Counted from the first letter of the stretch, positions 49,686-57,645 are shown. The stretch: DNA of 64,000 nt from Pseudomonas peradeniyensis (GCF_014268935.2 NZ_JABWRJ020000001.1:2046001-2110000), one strand, 5' to 3'. Made by a program: numbers and translations. Notes: generated by a model not told the origin, from the sequence alone.

Positions 49686-49857
49686 CGTCATGTAAGTGAT
49701 CGCTGTAGGGATCAGTAAATCAATGTCGTTTCCAGTGGCGTACTTTTTCTAACTATATGAAATATATGAACTTTCTAAATATCAAAAGATGTGTCGCCTG
49801 AATCATCCTGAGATATTCGTCGCTTGTTCCGTACCGGGGAATCGCTAGTATTCGAAC

Positions 49858-49991
49858 TGTGTCAAGGGACAGACACAGGCCTTCAAGGATGACGGCCAGG
49901 GACATCGCGGGACGCGATTCATCAGGATGATGATTGGGACATACAGGGACTACGGAAAAAATGTGGGCGGGTCAAACCGCCCCTTTTTTTT
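49858..49991 (+). ncRNA. rsmZ: Regulatory RNA RsmZ (CsrA/RsmA-sequestering)
   Basis: A roughly 134-nt RNA gene in the position known for rsmZ, between rpoS and fdxA. It starts with a stem TGTGTC/GACACA that presents AAGGGA in its loop. It contains eight GGA motifs (for example at 49867, 49887, 49900, 49910, 49925, 49937, 49947 and 49954), many in hairpin loops such as ATCGCGGGACGCGAT and ATCATCAGGATGATGAT-like stems. It ends in a terminator, GGGCGG-N6-CCGCCC with eight T residues (49965-49991). It titrates RsmA/RsmE proteins and so derepresses secondary metabolism and biofilm genes under GacS/GacA control. Confidence 0.93.
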
Positions 49992-50045
49992 GCCCGTCGG
50001 AAATGAAAAAAGGCCCTTTCGGGCCTTTTTCGCAACTGGGCGCGA

Positions 50046-50369
50046 TCAGCGCTCCAGGTCGGCAATCTTGCCCGTCTTGCCATCCCACTCTTCGGCGTCC
50101 GGCAGGGCGTCTTTCTTCTCGGTGATGTTCGGCCAGATCTCCGCCAGCTCGGCGTTCAACTCGATGAAGTTCTCCATGCCGGACGGCACTTCGTCTTCCG
50201 AGAAAATCGCCTGGGCCGGGCACTCCGGCTCGCACAGCGCACAGTCGATGCACTCGTCCGGGTGAATCACCAGGAAGTTCGGGCCTTCGTAGAAGCAGTC
50301 CACCGGACAGACTTCCACGCAGTCGGTGTACTTGCATTTGATGCAGTTGTCGGTGACGACGAAGGTCAT
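50046..50369 (-). CDS. fdxA: 7Fe-8S ferredoxin FdxA
   Basis: A 107-residue ferredoxin. Two cluster-binding regions are visible: [18 protein letters not shown] near the N-terminus and [16 protein letters not shown] near residue 40. The extended C-terminal tail is usual for the Azotobacter-type seven-iron ferredoxins. It carries low-potential electrons in the cytoplasm. Gene order rpoS-rsmZ-fdxA-mutS is conserved in Pseudomonas. Confidence 0.96.
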   Translation of the reverse strand: MTFVVTDNCIKCKYTDCVEVCPVDCFYEGPNFLVIHPDECIDCALCEPECPAQAIFSEDEVPSGMENFIELNAELAEIWPNITEKKDALPDAEEWDGKTGKIADLER

Positions 50370-50509
50370 TTCTAATTCTCTCCTCAGGCGACGGCAGCTT
50401 GCCCTTCCTTACCAGGGCAGCGCGGTTCACGGTGCTGGCTGCAGGCCAGGCTAATAACCTGCAGTGCTCGCAAACCGCGCCGGATTCTACCAGCTTGCGC
50501 GGTGGGCCG

Positions 50510-53095
50510 TTATAACAGGTTTTTCAGTTGATATAGCATTTCGATAGCTTGGCGCGGCGTCATGTCGTCCAGGTCCAGCTTGCCCAGCTTCTCGATGGCC
50601 GGGTGTGGCAGGCTGGCGAACAGGTCGCTCTGGTGCGGCACGTGAGGCATGTTGTCGCGCGTTGGCGTGACCGGCGCCTCGTGGGGCAGGCTGGCGGTCT
50701 CCAGCCGGCCGAGGTGCTCGCGGGCGCGCTGGATCACCGCCGCCGGCACGCCCGCCAGTTGCGCCACGGCCAGGCCGTAGCTCTGGCTCGCCGGGCCCGG
50801 CAGGACGTGGTGCAGGAACACGATGCGTTCGTTGTGCTCGGTGGCGTTCAGGTGCACGTTGGCCACCAGCGGTTCGCTGTCCGGCAGCACGGTCAGTTCG
50901 AAGTAGTGGGTGGCGAACAGCGTGTAGGCGCGCAGCTGGGCCAGGCGCTCGGCGGCGGCCCAGGCCAGCGACAGGCCATCGAAGGTACTGGTGCCGCGGC
51001 CGACTTCGTCCATCAGCACCAGGCTGCGGTCGGTGGCGTTGTGCAGGATGTTGGCGGTCTCGCTCATCTCGACCATGAAGGTCGAACGTCCGCCGGCCAG
51101 GTCGTCGCTGGAGCCGATACGGGTGAAGATGCGGTCGACCGGTGACAGTTCGCAGGCGGCGGCCGGGACGAAGCTGCCGATATGGGCCATCAGCACGATC
51201 AGGGCGGTCTGGCGCATGTAGGTGGACTTACCGCCCATGTTCGGGCCGGTGATGATCAGCATGCGCGTGCTGTTGTCCAGGCCCAGGTCGTTGGCCACGA
51301 ACGGCGTGGTCAGCACCTGCTCGACCACCGGGTGACGGCCCTGCTCGATGCGCAGGCATGGCTCGTCGACGAAGCTTGGGCAGTTCAGGTCCAGGTTCAG
51401 GGCGCGCTCGGCCAGGTTGCTCAGCACATCCAGCTCGGCCAGGGCGGCGGCGCTGTCCTGCAGTGGCGCCAGGTGCTCGATCAGGGTTTCGAGCAGGGCG
51501 TCGTAGAGCATCTTCTCGCGGGCCAGGGCGCGGCTCTTGGCCGACAGCGCCTTGTCCTCGAACGCCTTGAGCTCGGGGGTGATGAAGCGTTCGGCCCCTT
51601 TGAGCGTCTGCCGGCGGATGTAGTCGACCGGCGCCTGCTCGGCCTGCTTGGTCGGCAGCTCGATGAAGTAGCCGTGCACGCGGTTGTAGCCGACCTTGAG
51701 GTTGGCCAGGCCCGTGCGGGCCTTCTCGCGGGCTTCCAGGTCGATGAGGAACTGGCCGGCGTTCTCGCTGATCGCCAGCAGCTCGTCCAGCTCGCTGTCG
51801 TAACCGGTCTTGAGCACGCCACCGTCGCGGATCACCGCCGGCGGGTTGTCGATGATCGCCCGTTCCAGCAGGCCGGCCAGCTCCGGGTAGGTGCCGGTGA
51901 TCGCGGCCAGGCGTGCCAAGTGCGGCGCCTCCAACTCGGCCATGGCGTTCTGCAGCTCGGGCAGGGCGCCGAGGGCGTCGCGCAGGCGCGCCAGGTCACG
52001 GGGGCGGGCGTTGCGCAGGCCGATCCGCGCGAGGATCCGCTCGATGTCACCGATTTCCTTGAGCTGCGGCTGCAGCTTCTCGAAACGGTAGCCGTCGAGC
52101 AGGCAGCGGATCGAGTCCTGGCGGGCCTTGAGCACCTTCAGGTCGCGCAGCGGACGGTTCAGCCAGCGGGTCAGCAGGCGGCTGGCCATGGCGGTCTGGC
52201 AACGGTCGATGACCGATTGCAGGGTGTTGTCGCGGCCACCGGCCAGGTTGATGTCCAGCTCCAGGTTGCGGCGGCTGGCGGCATCGAGGATGACCGTGTC
52301 GTCCATGCGCTCGTGGCGCAGGCTGCGCAGGTGCGGTAGGGCGGTGCGCTGGGTTTCCTTGGCGTAGGTCAGCAGGCAGCCGGCGGCGCCGATGGCCAAG
52401 GTCAGCTTGTCGCAGCCAAAGCCCTTGAGGTCCTGGGTGGCGAACTGCTGGCAGAGGCTCTTGCGCGCCGTGTCGCGGTCGAAGTCCCACGGTGCGCGAC
52501 GGCGGGCACCGGGGCGCTTCTCGGCCGGCAGGCCCTGCGGCCAGTCGTCGGGGATCAGCAGTTCCACCGGGTTGATGCGCTCGAGCTCGGCCAGCAGGTT
52601 CTCCCAGCCCTTGATCTCCTGCACGCTGAAGTTGCCGCTGGTGATGTCCAGCACCGCCAGGCCGAACAGGCGCTCGTCACCGAGCAGGGCGGCGATCAGG
52701 TTGTCGCGGCGCTCGTCGAGCAAGGCCTCGTCGCTGATCGTGCCCGGGGTGATGATGCGCACCACCTGGCGCTCCACCGGGCCCTTGCTGGTGGCCGGGT
52801 CGCCGATCTGCTCGCAGATCACCACCGATTCGCCGAGCTTGACCAGCTTGGCCAGGTAGCCTTCCAGCGAGTGGAACGGAATCCCGCACATGGGAATCGA
52901 CTGGCCCGCCGACTGCCCGCGGGCGGTCAGGGTGATATCCAGCAGTTTCGCGGCTTTCTTCGCATCTTCGTAGAAGATCTCGTAGAAATCGCCCATGCGG
53001 TAGAACATCAGCTGGTCCGGGTGCTGGTTCTTCAGCTTCCAGTACTGCTGCATCATCGGGGTGTGTGCGGAGAGATCGGAGATTGCTTTATTCAT
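50510..53095 (-). CDS. mutS: DNA mismatch repair protein MutS
   Basis: An 861-residue mismatch-recognition ATPase. ATG 53095 ([19 protein letters not shown]) is the family start; 56 further upstream codons in frame do not match. The mismatch-reading Phe-x-Glu is in [10 protein letters not shown]. The Walker A is [13 protein letters not shown] (near residue 617), with [14 protein letters not shown] as Walker B/signature. The beta-clamp type motif QSDLF lies near the C-terminus. The island to its right occupies the mutS-cinA interval where pseudomonad tailocins commonly reside. Confidence 0.97.
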   Translation of the reverse strand: MNKAISDLSAHTPMMQQYWKLKNQHPDQLMFYRMGDFYEIFYEDAKKAAKLLDITLTARGQSAGQSIPMCGIPFHSLEGYLAKLVKLGESVVICEQIGDPATSKGPVERQVVRIITPGTISDEALLDERRDNLIAALLGDERLFGLAVLDITSGNFSVQEIKGWENLLAELERINPVELLIPDDWPQGLPAEKRPGARRRAPWDFDRDTARKSLCQQFATQDLKGFGCDKLTLAIGAAGCLLTYAKETQRTALPHLRSLRHERMDDTVILDAASRRNLELDINLAGGRDNTLQSVIDRCQTAMASRLLTRWLNRPLRDLKVLKARQDSIRCLLDGYRFEKLQPQLKEIGDIERILARIGLRNARPRDLARLRDALGALPELQNAMAELEAPHLARLAAITGTYPELAGLLERAIIDNPPAVIRDGGVLKTGYDSELDELLAISENAGQFLIDLEAREKARTGLANLKVGYNRVHGYFIELPTKQAEQAPVDYIRRQTLKGAERFITPELKAFEDKALSAKSRALAREKMLYDALLETLIEHLAPLQDSAAALAELDVLSNLAERALNLDLNCPSFVDEPCLRIEQGRHPVVEQVLTTPFVANDLGLDNSTRMLIITGPNMGGKSTYMRQTALIVLMAHIGSFVPAAACELSPVDRIFTRIGSSDDLAGGRSTFMVEMSETANILHNATDRSLVLMDEVGRGTSTFDGLSLAWAAAERLAQLRAYTLFATHYFELTVLPDSEPLVANVHLNATEHNERIVFLHHVLPGPASQSYGLAVAQLAGVPAAVIQRAREHLGRLETASLPHEAPVTPTRDNMPHVPHQSDLFASLPHPAIEKLGKLDLDDMTPRQAIEMLYQLKNLL

Positions 53096-53515
53096 CAATA
53101 GGCTATGGCTTTCTGCGCGTGGCATGGGGCTGGATTGGGGCATTGACGACCTTTTGCCTCGCCCCCCGTTCGACGGGCAGCAGGGTACCACAAATGCGGT
53201 TGTAGATCGGGGGGGGCGCAGTCCTAAGACCCTGTTCTTCGAGAGCGAGATCAGGCGCTTCACTGCCCAGCTAAAATACGCATGACGCTGTGATAAATTA
53301 GGCTGTTTTCGCTAATTTTCGGCGAAATTAATGGATGTTTAAGCAAAATAATAAAGTGTAATAGCGTTGCAAGAAAGCGGCGCTTGCCAAAAATACTGTA
53401 TGCATGTACAGTATTTTGGCTGCAAACCTGTGTTCCTTGCTGGAGCACCAAGCAGCTGACGAATGTAGTCGCCTGCCGCTGAAGGCGGCGAACTACTTAA
53501 ATGGAGATTACTTTC
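53096..53515 (+). promoter_or_regulatory. SOS-controlled promoter and structured leader of the S-type pyocin
   Basis: A 420-bp A+T-richer spacer. A promoter TTGCCA (53384-53389), 17-bp spacer, TACAGT (53407-53412) is overlaid by a LexA box CTGTATGCATGTACAG at 53396-53411, whose arms extend further as an inverted repeat. Downstream, a hairpin (53465-53496, GTAGT/ACTAC outer stem with a CGCC/GGCG inner stem) precedes a GGAG ribosome site at 53503-53506. The mutS-proximal part (53096-53380) shows only A+T-rich sequence. SOS control of bacteriocin expression is the straightforward reading. Confidence 0.8.
53396..53411. promoter_or_regulatory. LexA (SOS) box
   Basis: CTGTATGCATGTACAG fits the CTG-N10-CAG LexA consensus with matching TA steps in both arms. 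It overlaps the predicted -10 of the pyocin promoter, so bound LexA would block transcription. Confidence 0.9.
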
Positions 53516-53533
53516 ATGGATAGCTTTGGATGA
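53516..53533 (+). CDS. Five-codon leader ORF overlapping the pyocin start
   Basis: ATG-GAT-AGC-TTT-GGA-TGA encodes MDSFG and stops at 53531-53533, overlapping the pyocin ATG (53530-53532) as ATGA. It has a good ribosome site (GGAG, 9 bases before its ATG), whereas the pyocin ATG itself has none. It probably delivers ribosomes by translational coupling. Too short for independent proof. Confidence 0.4.
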   Translation: MDSFG

Positions 53534-55284
53534 CAATTGAACTTCCCGATAGCATTGTCGAGGCACGACCACCCTCGGACCCTAATGGTGTATTGACTGG
53601 TCCAATTGGTCGGGGTAGGAATCACGAGTTCACTCATATCGAGGAACAACGGATGCTTTCTGCTGCGAACAAGAGGGAAGAAAAAACACGAAAAACTATT
53701 GCGGATGAGTACCCTGGCCGGGAGGAGAAAATTGCGAAAAATACCAATGATGAAGTTGCAAGGATCAGATCCGGCAATTTAACTGAGCACGGTGCATCGG
53801 TTGAAGGGCTTCAGGCTGTTAGGGCTTCGCTGGAAAGAGTGATTGCGGAAACAGCTGTGCAGCACAATGCGAAATTTGCATTGGCGATGAATTACAATGG
53901 GCAGGATCCAACGGTTTTCAATCCGATCCGTACTCAGCCAGGTTTTCGTTGGCGTGATGCGCTGGACTATAAATTCAACGAGTTAAACTGGGAACGTTCG
54001 TATGAAGCGTTCTACGATGCCAGGCTTTATAAACATGCGCTTTCGCTGTTAGACAAGCATCTTGCGAATGTCAAAGCGGAAATTAAAAGGCTGGCTGAGC
54101 AAACGGTTCTTCAACCATTTGATCATAGCACCTACCGCTTGACGGCAAATGGTGTTCCCGCTGTTACCTTGCCGGGCTTGGGTACGATCCCCGTTGCGCA
54201 AACAGCTACTGTGTTGCGTCAAGGTATCGCGGATGCGGTTTCCGCTCTAGGGCGGCTGGCGCTAGCAGGGCCAGGAGCCTCTATCGCAACCTTCCTGACC
54301 TTGGTTACCTATTCCACGCCTACCGCCAGTGAAAAACAGGACCGTATACCCGAGCGGTTTCGATTCGCTTTGGGCGTGAATGCTGATCAGCTTGGACTAG
54401 CCGCAGGTACCAACCTGCAGCAGATTGCTGCATCCCAAGGCAGTGTCGAGCTGCCATGGCGCTTGATAAACCGAATTCTAAATGATGGTCATGTCGGTGT
54501 TTCGGTTGCTAAAGCCGACGGCATGAACGTGTCAAAAAGTGTCCCTGTGCGATCGGCGGCATTTGACCCTAAATCAGGCCTTTATACAGCGGTGTTGCCA
54601 AGTCGAGCCCATGACCGGCCCGCTATCACGCTGACCTGGACACCGTCGACCCCTCCAGGAAATCACTCCTCGAGTAGTAGTACGCCGGCAGTGCCACCGC
54701 CTGTCCCCGTTTACAATGGGGTGGAACTGAAACCGCAAGTGATCAAGCCTGAAGTCTACCCAGGCATCTTGCCCGACGTCAGTGACCTGATCATAACCTT
54801 CCCTGCTGACGCGGGCTTGCCTGCGGTTTATGTGATGTTCAGCAATCCGTATGGTGAGACCAACGCGAAAGGGCGATACAGTGGTCGGGCCTTTAATACA
54901 GAGAAAGCGGGAGGACCGATTCTTGATCTTGATTGGCGCTCGGCAGTGATTGATCAGGCGGGTGTGTCGGCTGTGAAATTGCATACTGCACGCTTCGGCG
55001 AGTCACCTGATAATACAGTCATGATTGACCGGTTGGAACGAATCCTGAAAGGGACGTTGAAAATTTCTGATACGGATAAACGTTTTTATACTCATGAGCT
55101 CAGGGAGCTGGAGCGCTATAGGGCACTGGGTGTTAAAGATGGCGAGCGTCCTGACAATCTGGCTGAGGTTTGGAATAATACTCATACGGCAACACTGGAA
55201 GATTACAAAATTAATGAAAGGACACAACCTCTCTATACCGCAGAGGCTGAAGAGGCATATTTCAAGGGGGCTGGAGGTCAGTAA
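53530..55284 (+). CDS. S-type pyocin (colicin-like bacteriocin) killing protein
   Basis: A 584-residue secreted-by-lysis bacteriocin with no signal peptide. The charged, helical N-terminal part (30-200) includes coiled-coil-like stretches (IEEQRMLSAANKREEKTRKT) and would cover receptor binding. Residues about 230-375 match the S-type pyocin translocation domain (TVLRQGIADAVSALGRLALAGP and following). A Ser/Pro linker (372-398) leads to the C-terminal killing domain (about 420-584), which contains GRYSGRAFNTEKAGGP, FYTHELRELERYRALG and WNNTHTATLEDYKI. I do not recognise its class; HNH/DNase, E3-type and pore-forming signatures are absent. A stop in frame just upstream fixes the start at or after 53530. 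Base composition is clearly lower in G+C than the flanks, suggesting transfer. Confidence 0.85.
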   Translation: MTIELPDSIVEARPPSDPNGVLTGPIGRGRNHEFTHIEEQRMLSAANKREEKTRKTIADEYPGREEKIAKNTNDEVARIRSGNLTEHGASVEGLQAVRASLERVIAETAVQHNAKFALAMNYNGQDPTVFNPIRTQPGFRWRDALDYKFNELNWERSYEAFYDARLYKHALSLLDKHLANVKAEIKRLAEQTVLQPFDHSTYRLTANGVPAVTLPGLGTIPVAQTATVLRQGIADAVSALGRLALAGPGASIATFLTLVTYSTPTASEKQDRIPERFRFALGVNADQLGLAAGTNLQQIAASQGSVELPWRLINRILNDGHVGVSVAKADGMNVSKSVPVRSAAFDPKSGLYTAVLPSRAHDRPAITLTWTPSTPPGNHSSSSSTPAVPPPVPVYNGVELKPQVIKPEVYPGILPDVSDLIITFPADAGLPAVYVMFSNPYGETNAKGRYSGRAFNTEKAGGPILDLDWRSAVIDQAGVSAVKLHTARFGESPDNTVMIDRLERILKGTLKISDTDKRFYTHELRELERYRALGVKDGERPDNLAEVWNNTHTATLEDYKINERTQPLYTAEAEEAYFKGAGGQ

Positions 55285-55547
55285 TGTTGGATTTTGAAAG
55301 TATTGTTAAAAATGAAAGTGTAGAAGATGTTTTATTGTACTTCTCGCTGAGAACTCCTTACCCTGCTATCGATCGGATGTATGTCAAATATCACTTTGAC
55401 GTTGTCGCGAGTGGTGAGTTGATAAGCACGTACCAACGGCTGGTGCGTGAGGGCAAGCTGCGTGAGCACGGGCAGGCGTTGCCTGAAAAAGGTCCACACT
55501 GGAGAGCGCCTGATTTTATTCTTCAAAAGAAATACGGGCTTAAGTAG
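55284..55547 (+). CDS. Probable immunity protein for the S-type pyocin
   Basis: An 87-residue cytoplasmic protein (MLDFESIVKNESVEDVLLYF) with no membrane segment. It begins on the last base of the pyocin stop (TAATG overlap), has the same low G+C, and occupies the place always held by the cognate immunity gene. The C-terminal part is basic (WRAPDFILQKKYGLK). A soluble immunity protein implies a toxin with a cytoplasmic target, such as a nuclease, rather than a pore. Function is inferred from position only. Confidence 0.7.
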   Translation: MLDFESIVKNESVEDVLLYFSLRTPYPAIDRMYVKYHFDVVASGELISTYQRLVREGKLREHGQALPEKGPHWRAPDFILQKKYGLK

Positions 55548-55746
55548 CTGATGCGCTACGGGGTCTAGATGAGTGCAATCGTATAGCCTCAGTATTTTAT
55601 TGAGCCACAGAACATGATGATGGCAAGTAGCGCGCTAGCTGTCGTGCTACCTGGCATGGATTCTTTTGCGCCTCGTCACGTTGCAAGCGTGGGTGCTCGG
55701 CATCGTATCCGACCGATTCAGCTGAGCAGGCTGTTCGTGCTGGGCG

Positions 55747-55950
55747 TCAGACCGGGTGGCCAAACAGTTGGTTGAGGAGGATCAGTTCCAGAACGACGAC
55801 CAACACACAGATCATCACGAAACCTCGGCTAAAGACTCGCTGTGGCCGTTCGCGTGAAGGCCATTCCTGGAAGTTCAGGGCAGCCATCAAGGCAATGCAC
55901 AATCCGAGATACAAATAGGTGGGCCAGCGGCGCCGAGGCGAAAGGTCCAT
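55747..55950 (-). CDS. Small two-helix membrane protein, unknown function
   Basis: A 67-residue protein starting MDLSPRRRWPTYLYLGLC with two hydrophobic segments (about 10-26 and 44-62) separated by a basic loop (PSRERPQRVFSR). ATG 55950 lies 11 bases after AAGGAT. It is divergent from the repressor gene, with about 110 bp between. I cannot assign it; possibilities are a small accessory of the island or an unrelated membrane peptide. The 199 bp between it and the immunity gene show nothing I can name. Confidence 0.55.
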   Translation of the reverse strand: MDLSPRRRWPTYLYLGLCIALMAALNFQEWPSRERPQRVFSRGFVMICVLVVVLELILLNQLFGHPV

Positions 55951-56037
55951 GCCGTTTTGCGATCCTTGGTGAGAAAAGGGCGACGATAGCAATGGCCTGG
56001 GAGAGGGGACAACCGGTCTTTTCCTATTGCCTGGCCA

Positions 56038-56079
56038 TTGCATTTCCGCTTTCGCGGTTGCATTATGCGCATTATGCAA
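56038..56079 (+). promoter_or_regulatory. Repressor promoter with tandem operator-like repeat over the start codon
   Basis: TTGCAT (56038-56043) and CATTAT (56061-56066), 17 bp apart, form a plausible promoter. A 9-bp sequence GCATTATGC occurs twice in tandem (56060-56068, 56069-56077) and, with flanking TT and AA, is almost palindromic. It covers both candidate start codons (56065 and 56074). This looks like an autoregulatory operator, and a transcript from this promoter would have essentially no leader. Confidence 0.5.
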
Positions 56080-56811
56080 AAACGCAACGTAGCCTCCGTA
56101 CTCAGAGAACTGCTCGCCCGCCACGGCCTGTCCCCCACAGAGCTGCATCGGCGCACGGGCGTGCCTCAATCCACCCTGTCGCGGATCCTCAGCGAGAAGA
56201 TCGTCGATCCTTCGGACAAGCACGTCTCGAAGATCGCCGAGTACTTCGGCGTGAGCACCGACCAGTTGCGCGGCCGTGTCGAACTGGGCGAGTCCCGTGA
56301 CGCGGCCCCGCTCGCCCAGGGCCATGCGGCCCTGAGCGATATCAGCCTGTGGGACGATGAAACCCCCGTCGAGGACGACGAGGTGTCCGTTCCTTTTCTT
56401 CGTGAGGTCGAGTTGGCAGCAGGATCAGGAAGATTCGTCATCGAGGAAAGCGAGAACGCTCGCTTGCGCTTCGGCAAACGCAGCCTGCGCCACAATGGCG
56501 TGCAGTTCGACAACGCCAAGTGCGTGACGGTACGCGGCAACAGCATGCTGCCGGTGCTGCGCGATGGCGCCACGGTCGGGGTCAATACCGGTAAAAGCAC
56601 CATCGGCGACATCATCGACGGTGACCTTTATGCCATCAATCACAATGGCCAGCTGCGGGTGAAACAGGTGTACCGCCTGCCTACCGGGATTCGCCTGCGC
56701 AGCTTCAACCGCGACGAGCACCCCGACGAGGACTACAGCTTCCAGCAGATGCAGGAAGAACAGATCAGCCTTCTTGGCCACGTCTTCTGGTGGGGCATGT
56801 ACGCCCGTTGA
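56065..56811 (+). CDS. prtR: PrtR-like self-cleaving repressor (HTH plus S24 LexA-type peptidase)
   Basis: A 248-residue CI/PrtR-like repressor. An N-terminal helix-turn-helix (SPTELHRRTGVPQSTLSRIL) is followed by an S24 domain with a cleavage site A119-G120 (VELAAGSG), nucleophile S160 (RGNSMLP) and K200 (LRVKQV), spaced as in LexA/CI proteins. RecA-stimulated self-cleavage would therefore release the downstream tailocin genes upon DNA damage. ATG 56065 and ATG 56074 are both possible; neither has a ribosome site. A separate activator gene (prtN) is not seen beside it. An intrinsic terminator follows. Confidence 0.9.
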   Translation: MRIMQKRNVASVLRELLARHGLSPTELHRRTGVPQSTLSRILSEKIVDPSDKHVSKIAEYFGVSTDQLRGRVELGESRDAAPLAQGHAALSDISLWDDETPVEDDEVSVPFLREVELAAGSGRFVIEESENARLRFGKRSLRHNGVQFDNAKCVTVRGNSMLPVLRDGATVGVNTGKSTIGDIIDGDLYAINHNGQLRVKQVYRLPTGIRLRSFNRDEHPDEDYSFQQMQEEQISLLGHVFWWGMYAR

Positions 56812-56826
56812 TCCCCAGCCCTCGAT

Positions 56827-56852
56827 AAAAACCCGCCTCGGCGGGTTTTTTT
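56827..56852 (+). terminator. Terminator after the repressor gene
   Basis: AAAAACCCGC (56827-56836) pairs with GCGGGTTTTT (56841-56850) around CTCG, followed by more T residues. It isolates the repressor transcript from the tailocin promoter. Confidence 0.88.
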
Positions 56853-56894
56853 CGCCCTCAGAAACCCCCTACACCCACGTCAGATCAGGCCTCC

Positions 56895-56968
56895 ATGCAT
56901 AGGAGCAAGAGCTGATGCATAAATTTTTGAATTTGTGCATTGACTGCATATGCATGAATGCATAAAAT
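56895..56968 (+). promoter_or_regulatory. Tailocin promoter with ATGCAT operator cluster
   Basis: TTGACT (56940-56945), a 17-bp spacer and TAAAAT (56963-56968) form a strong sigma70 promoter facing the holin and baseplate genes. ATGCAT occurs at 56895-56900, 56915-56920, 56950-56955 and 56958-56963, with TGCAT also at 56936-56940 and a TGCATATGCA palindrome at 56945-56954 inside the spacer. These repeats are the likely binding sites of the upstream PrtR-like repressor, since they occupy the promoter itself. Confidence 0.75.
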
Positions 56969-57010
56969 GTATCCCAAGCCGGACGCAAACCGGTTGAGAT
57001 ACAGGCAGCG

Positions 57011-57118
57011 ATGAACAGGCCTCGACTGTTCAGAGGGTTGGCAACTGGCCCGGGTGTGCAGCGTAAAGCACCACGATCAGTTATCCGGCGGGCAGGCGGC
57101 CGCGGTCGGAGTCACTAA
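57011..57118 (+). CDS. Short Arg-rich leader ORF (35 residues), doubtful
   Basis: ATG 57011 to TAA 57118 encodes a 35-residue, strongly basic peptide (MNRPRLFRGLATGPG, then VQRKAPRSVIRRAGGRGRSH). It lies in the untranslated leader of the tailocin transcript, between promoter and terminator. Its ribosome site is weak, and its start is inside a 7-bp stem (57012-57018 with 57026-57032). It could be a regulatory leader peptide, a basic RNA-binding peptide, or chance. Confidence 0.25.
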   Translation: MNRPRLFRGLATGPGVQRKAPRSVIRRAGGRGRSH

Positions 57119-57178
57119 TTTGAAGCGCAACCGCACGGCGTCACCAGTCGTGGCCGGCGGTTACACCGCGCATTACTG

Positions 57179-57202
57179 AAAAGCCTGCGGAGCGGGCTTT
57201 TT
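57179..57202 (+). terminator. Terminator-like hairpin inside the tailocin leader
   Basis: AAAAGCCTGC (57179-57188) pairs with GCGGGCTTTT (57192-57201, one G-U pair) around a GGA loop, ending in T residues to 57202. It stands between the tailocin promoter and the holin gene, so read-through or antitermination would be needed to express the cluster. Confidence 0.65.
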
Positions 57203-57272
57203 GGAATGCCGAGTCAAGCCAATCACGATCCGCCGGCCTGTCGCCGGCGGGCAACACACAGGAGACAGGAAC

Positions 57273-57620
57273 GTGACGAACGAGCAACAGACGTTGCTGG
57301 AGATGCCGCTCTGGCTGGTGATCCTCCTGGCATTGCTGGGCGGACTTTCCGGCGAGATGTGGCGCGCCGACAAGGCCGGTGCCCGCGGCTGGGGGCTGCT
57401 CAGGCGGCTGGCGCTGCGCTCCGGGGCCTGCATGGTCTGCGGGGTGTCGACGGTCATGCTGCTGTACGCCAGCGGCATGTCGATCTGGAGTGCCAGCGCC
57501 TTCGGCTGCCTTACCGCCATGGCCGGCGCCGACGTGGCCATCGGCCTTTACGAGCGCTGGGCCGCTCGGCGACTGGGATTGGGCGAGCAGCCAGCAACTG
57601 TGCGCCAGGACGAAGAATGA
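57273..57620 (+). CDS. Phage-type holin of the tailocin
   Basis: A 115-residue protein starting at GTG 57273, 8 bases after GGAG. It has hydrophobic segments at about 12-28, 46-66 and 70-90 (MPLWLVILLALLGGLSGEM and onwards) and a charged C-terminus, the form of LydA/superfamily III holins that open R-type pyocin clusters. It would permit the endolysin to reach the wall and release particles. The matching lysin gene is expected beyond the window. Confidence 0.85.
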   Translation: MTNEQQTLLEMPLWLVILLALLGGLSGEMWRADKAGARGWGLLRRLALRSGACMVCGVSTVMLLYASGMSIWSASAFGCLTAMAGADVAIGLYERWAARRLGLGEQPATVRQDEE

Positions 57621-57645
57621 ACGTGGCAACAAGGAAGATAGGCGG

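Larger units (their letters stand above)
49412..49857 (+). promoter_or_regulatory. rpoS-rsmZ spacer: REP pair, GacA box and rsmZ promoter
   Basis: This 446-bp gene-free stretch holds, in order, the rpoS terminator, two REP units in inverted orientation (49501-49524 and 49565-49587), a GacA box (49668-49685), and a promoter with TTGTTC (49824-49829) and TAGTAT (49846-49851), 16 bp apart. The part between the GacA box and the promoter is A+T-rich (49735-49805). Confidence 0.8.

Noticed and set aside
53516..53600. Frameshift that would fuse MDSFG to the pyocin
   Set aside because: The ATGA overlap, the good ribosome site for the mini-ORF and an intact downstream frame are better explained by translational coupling than by a broken gene.
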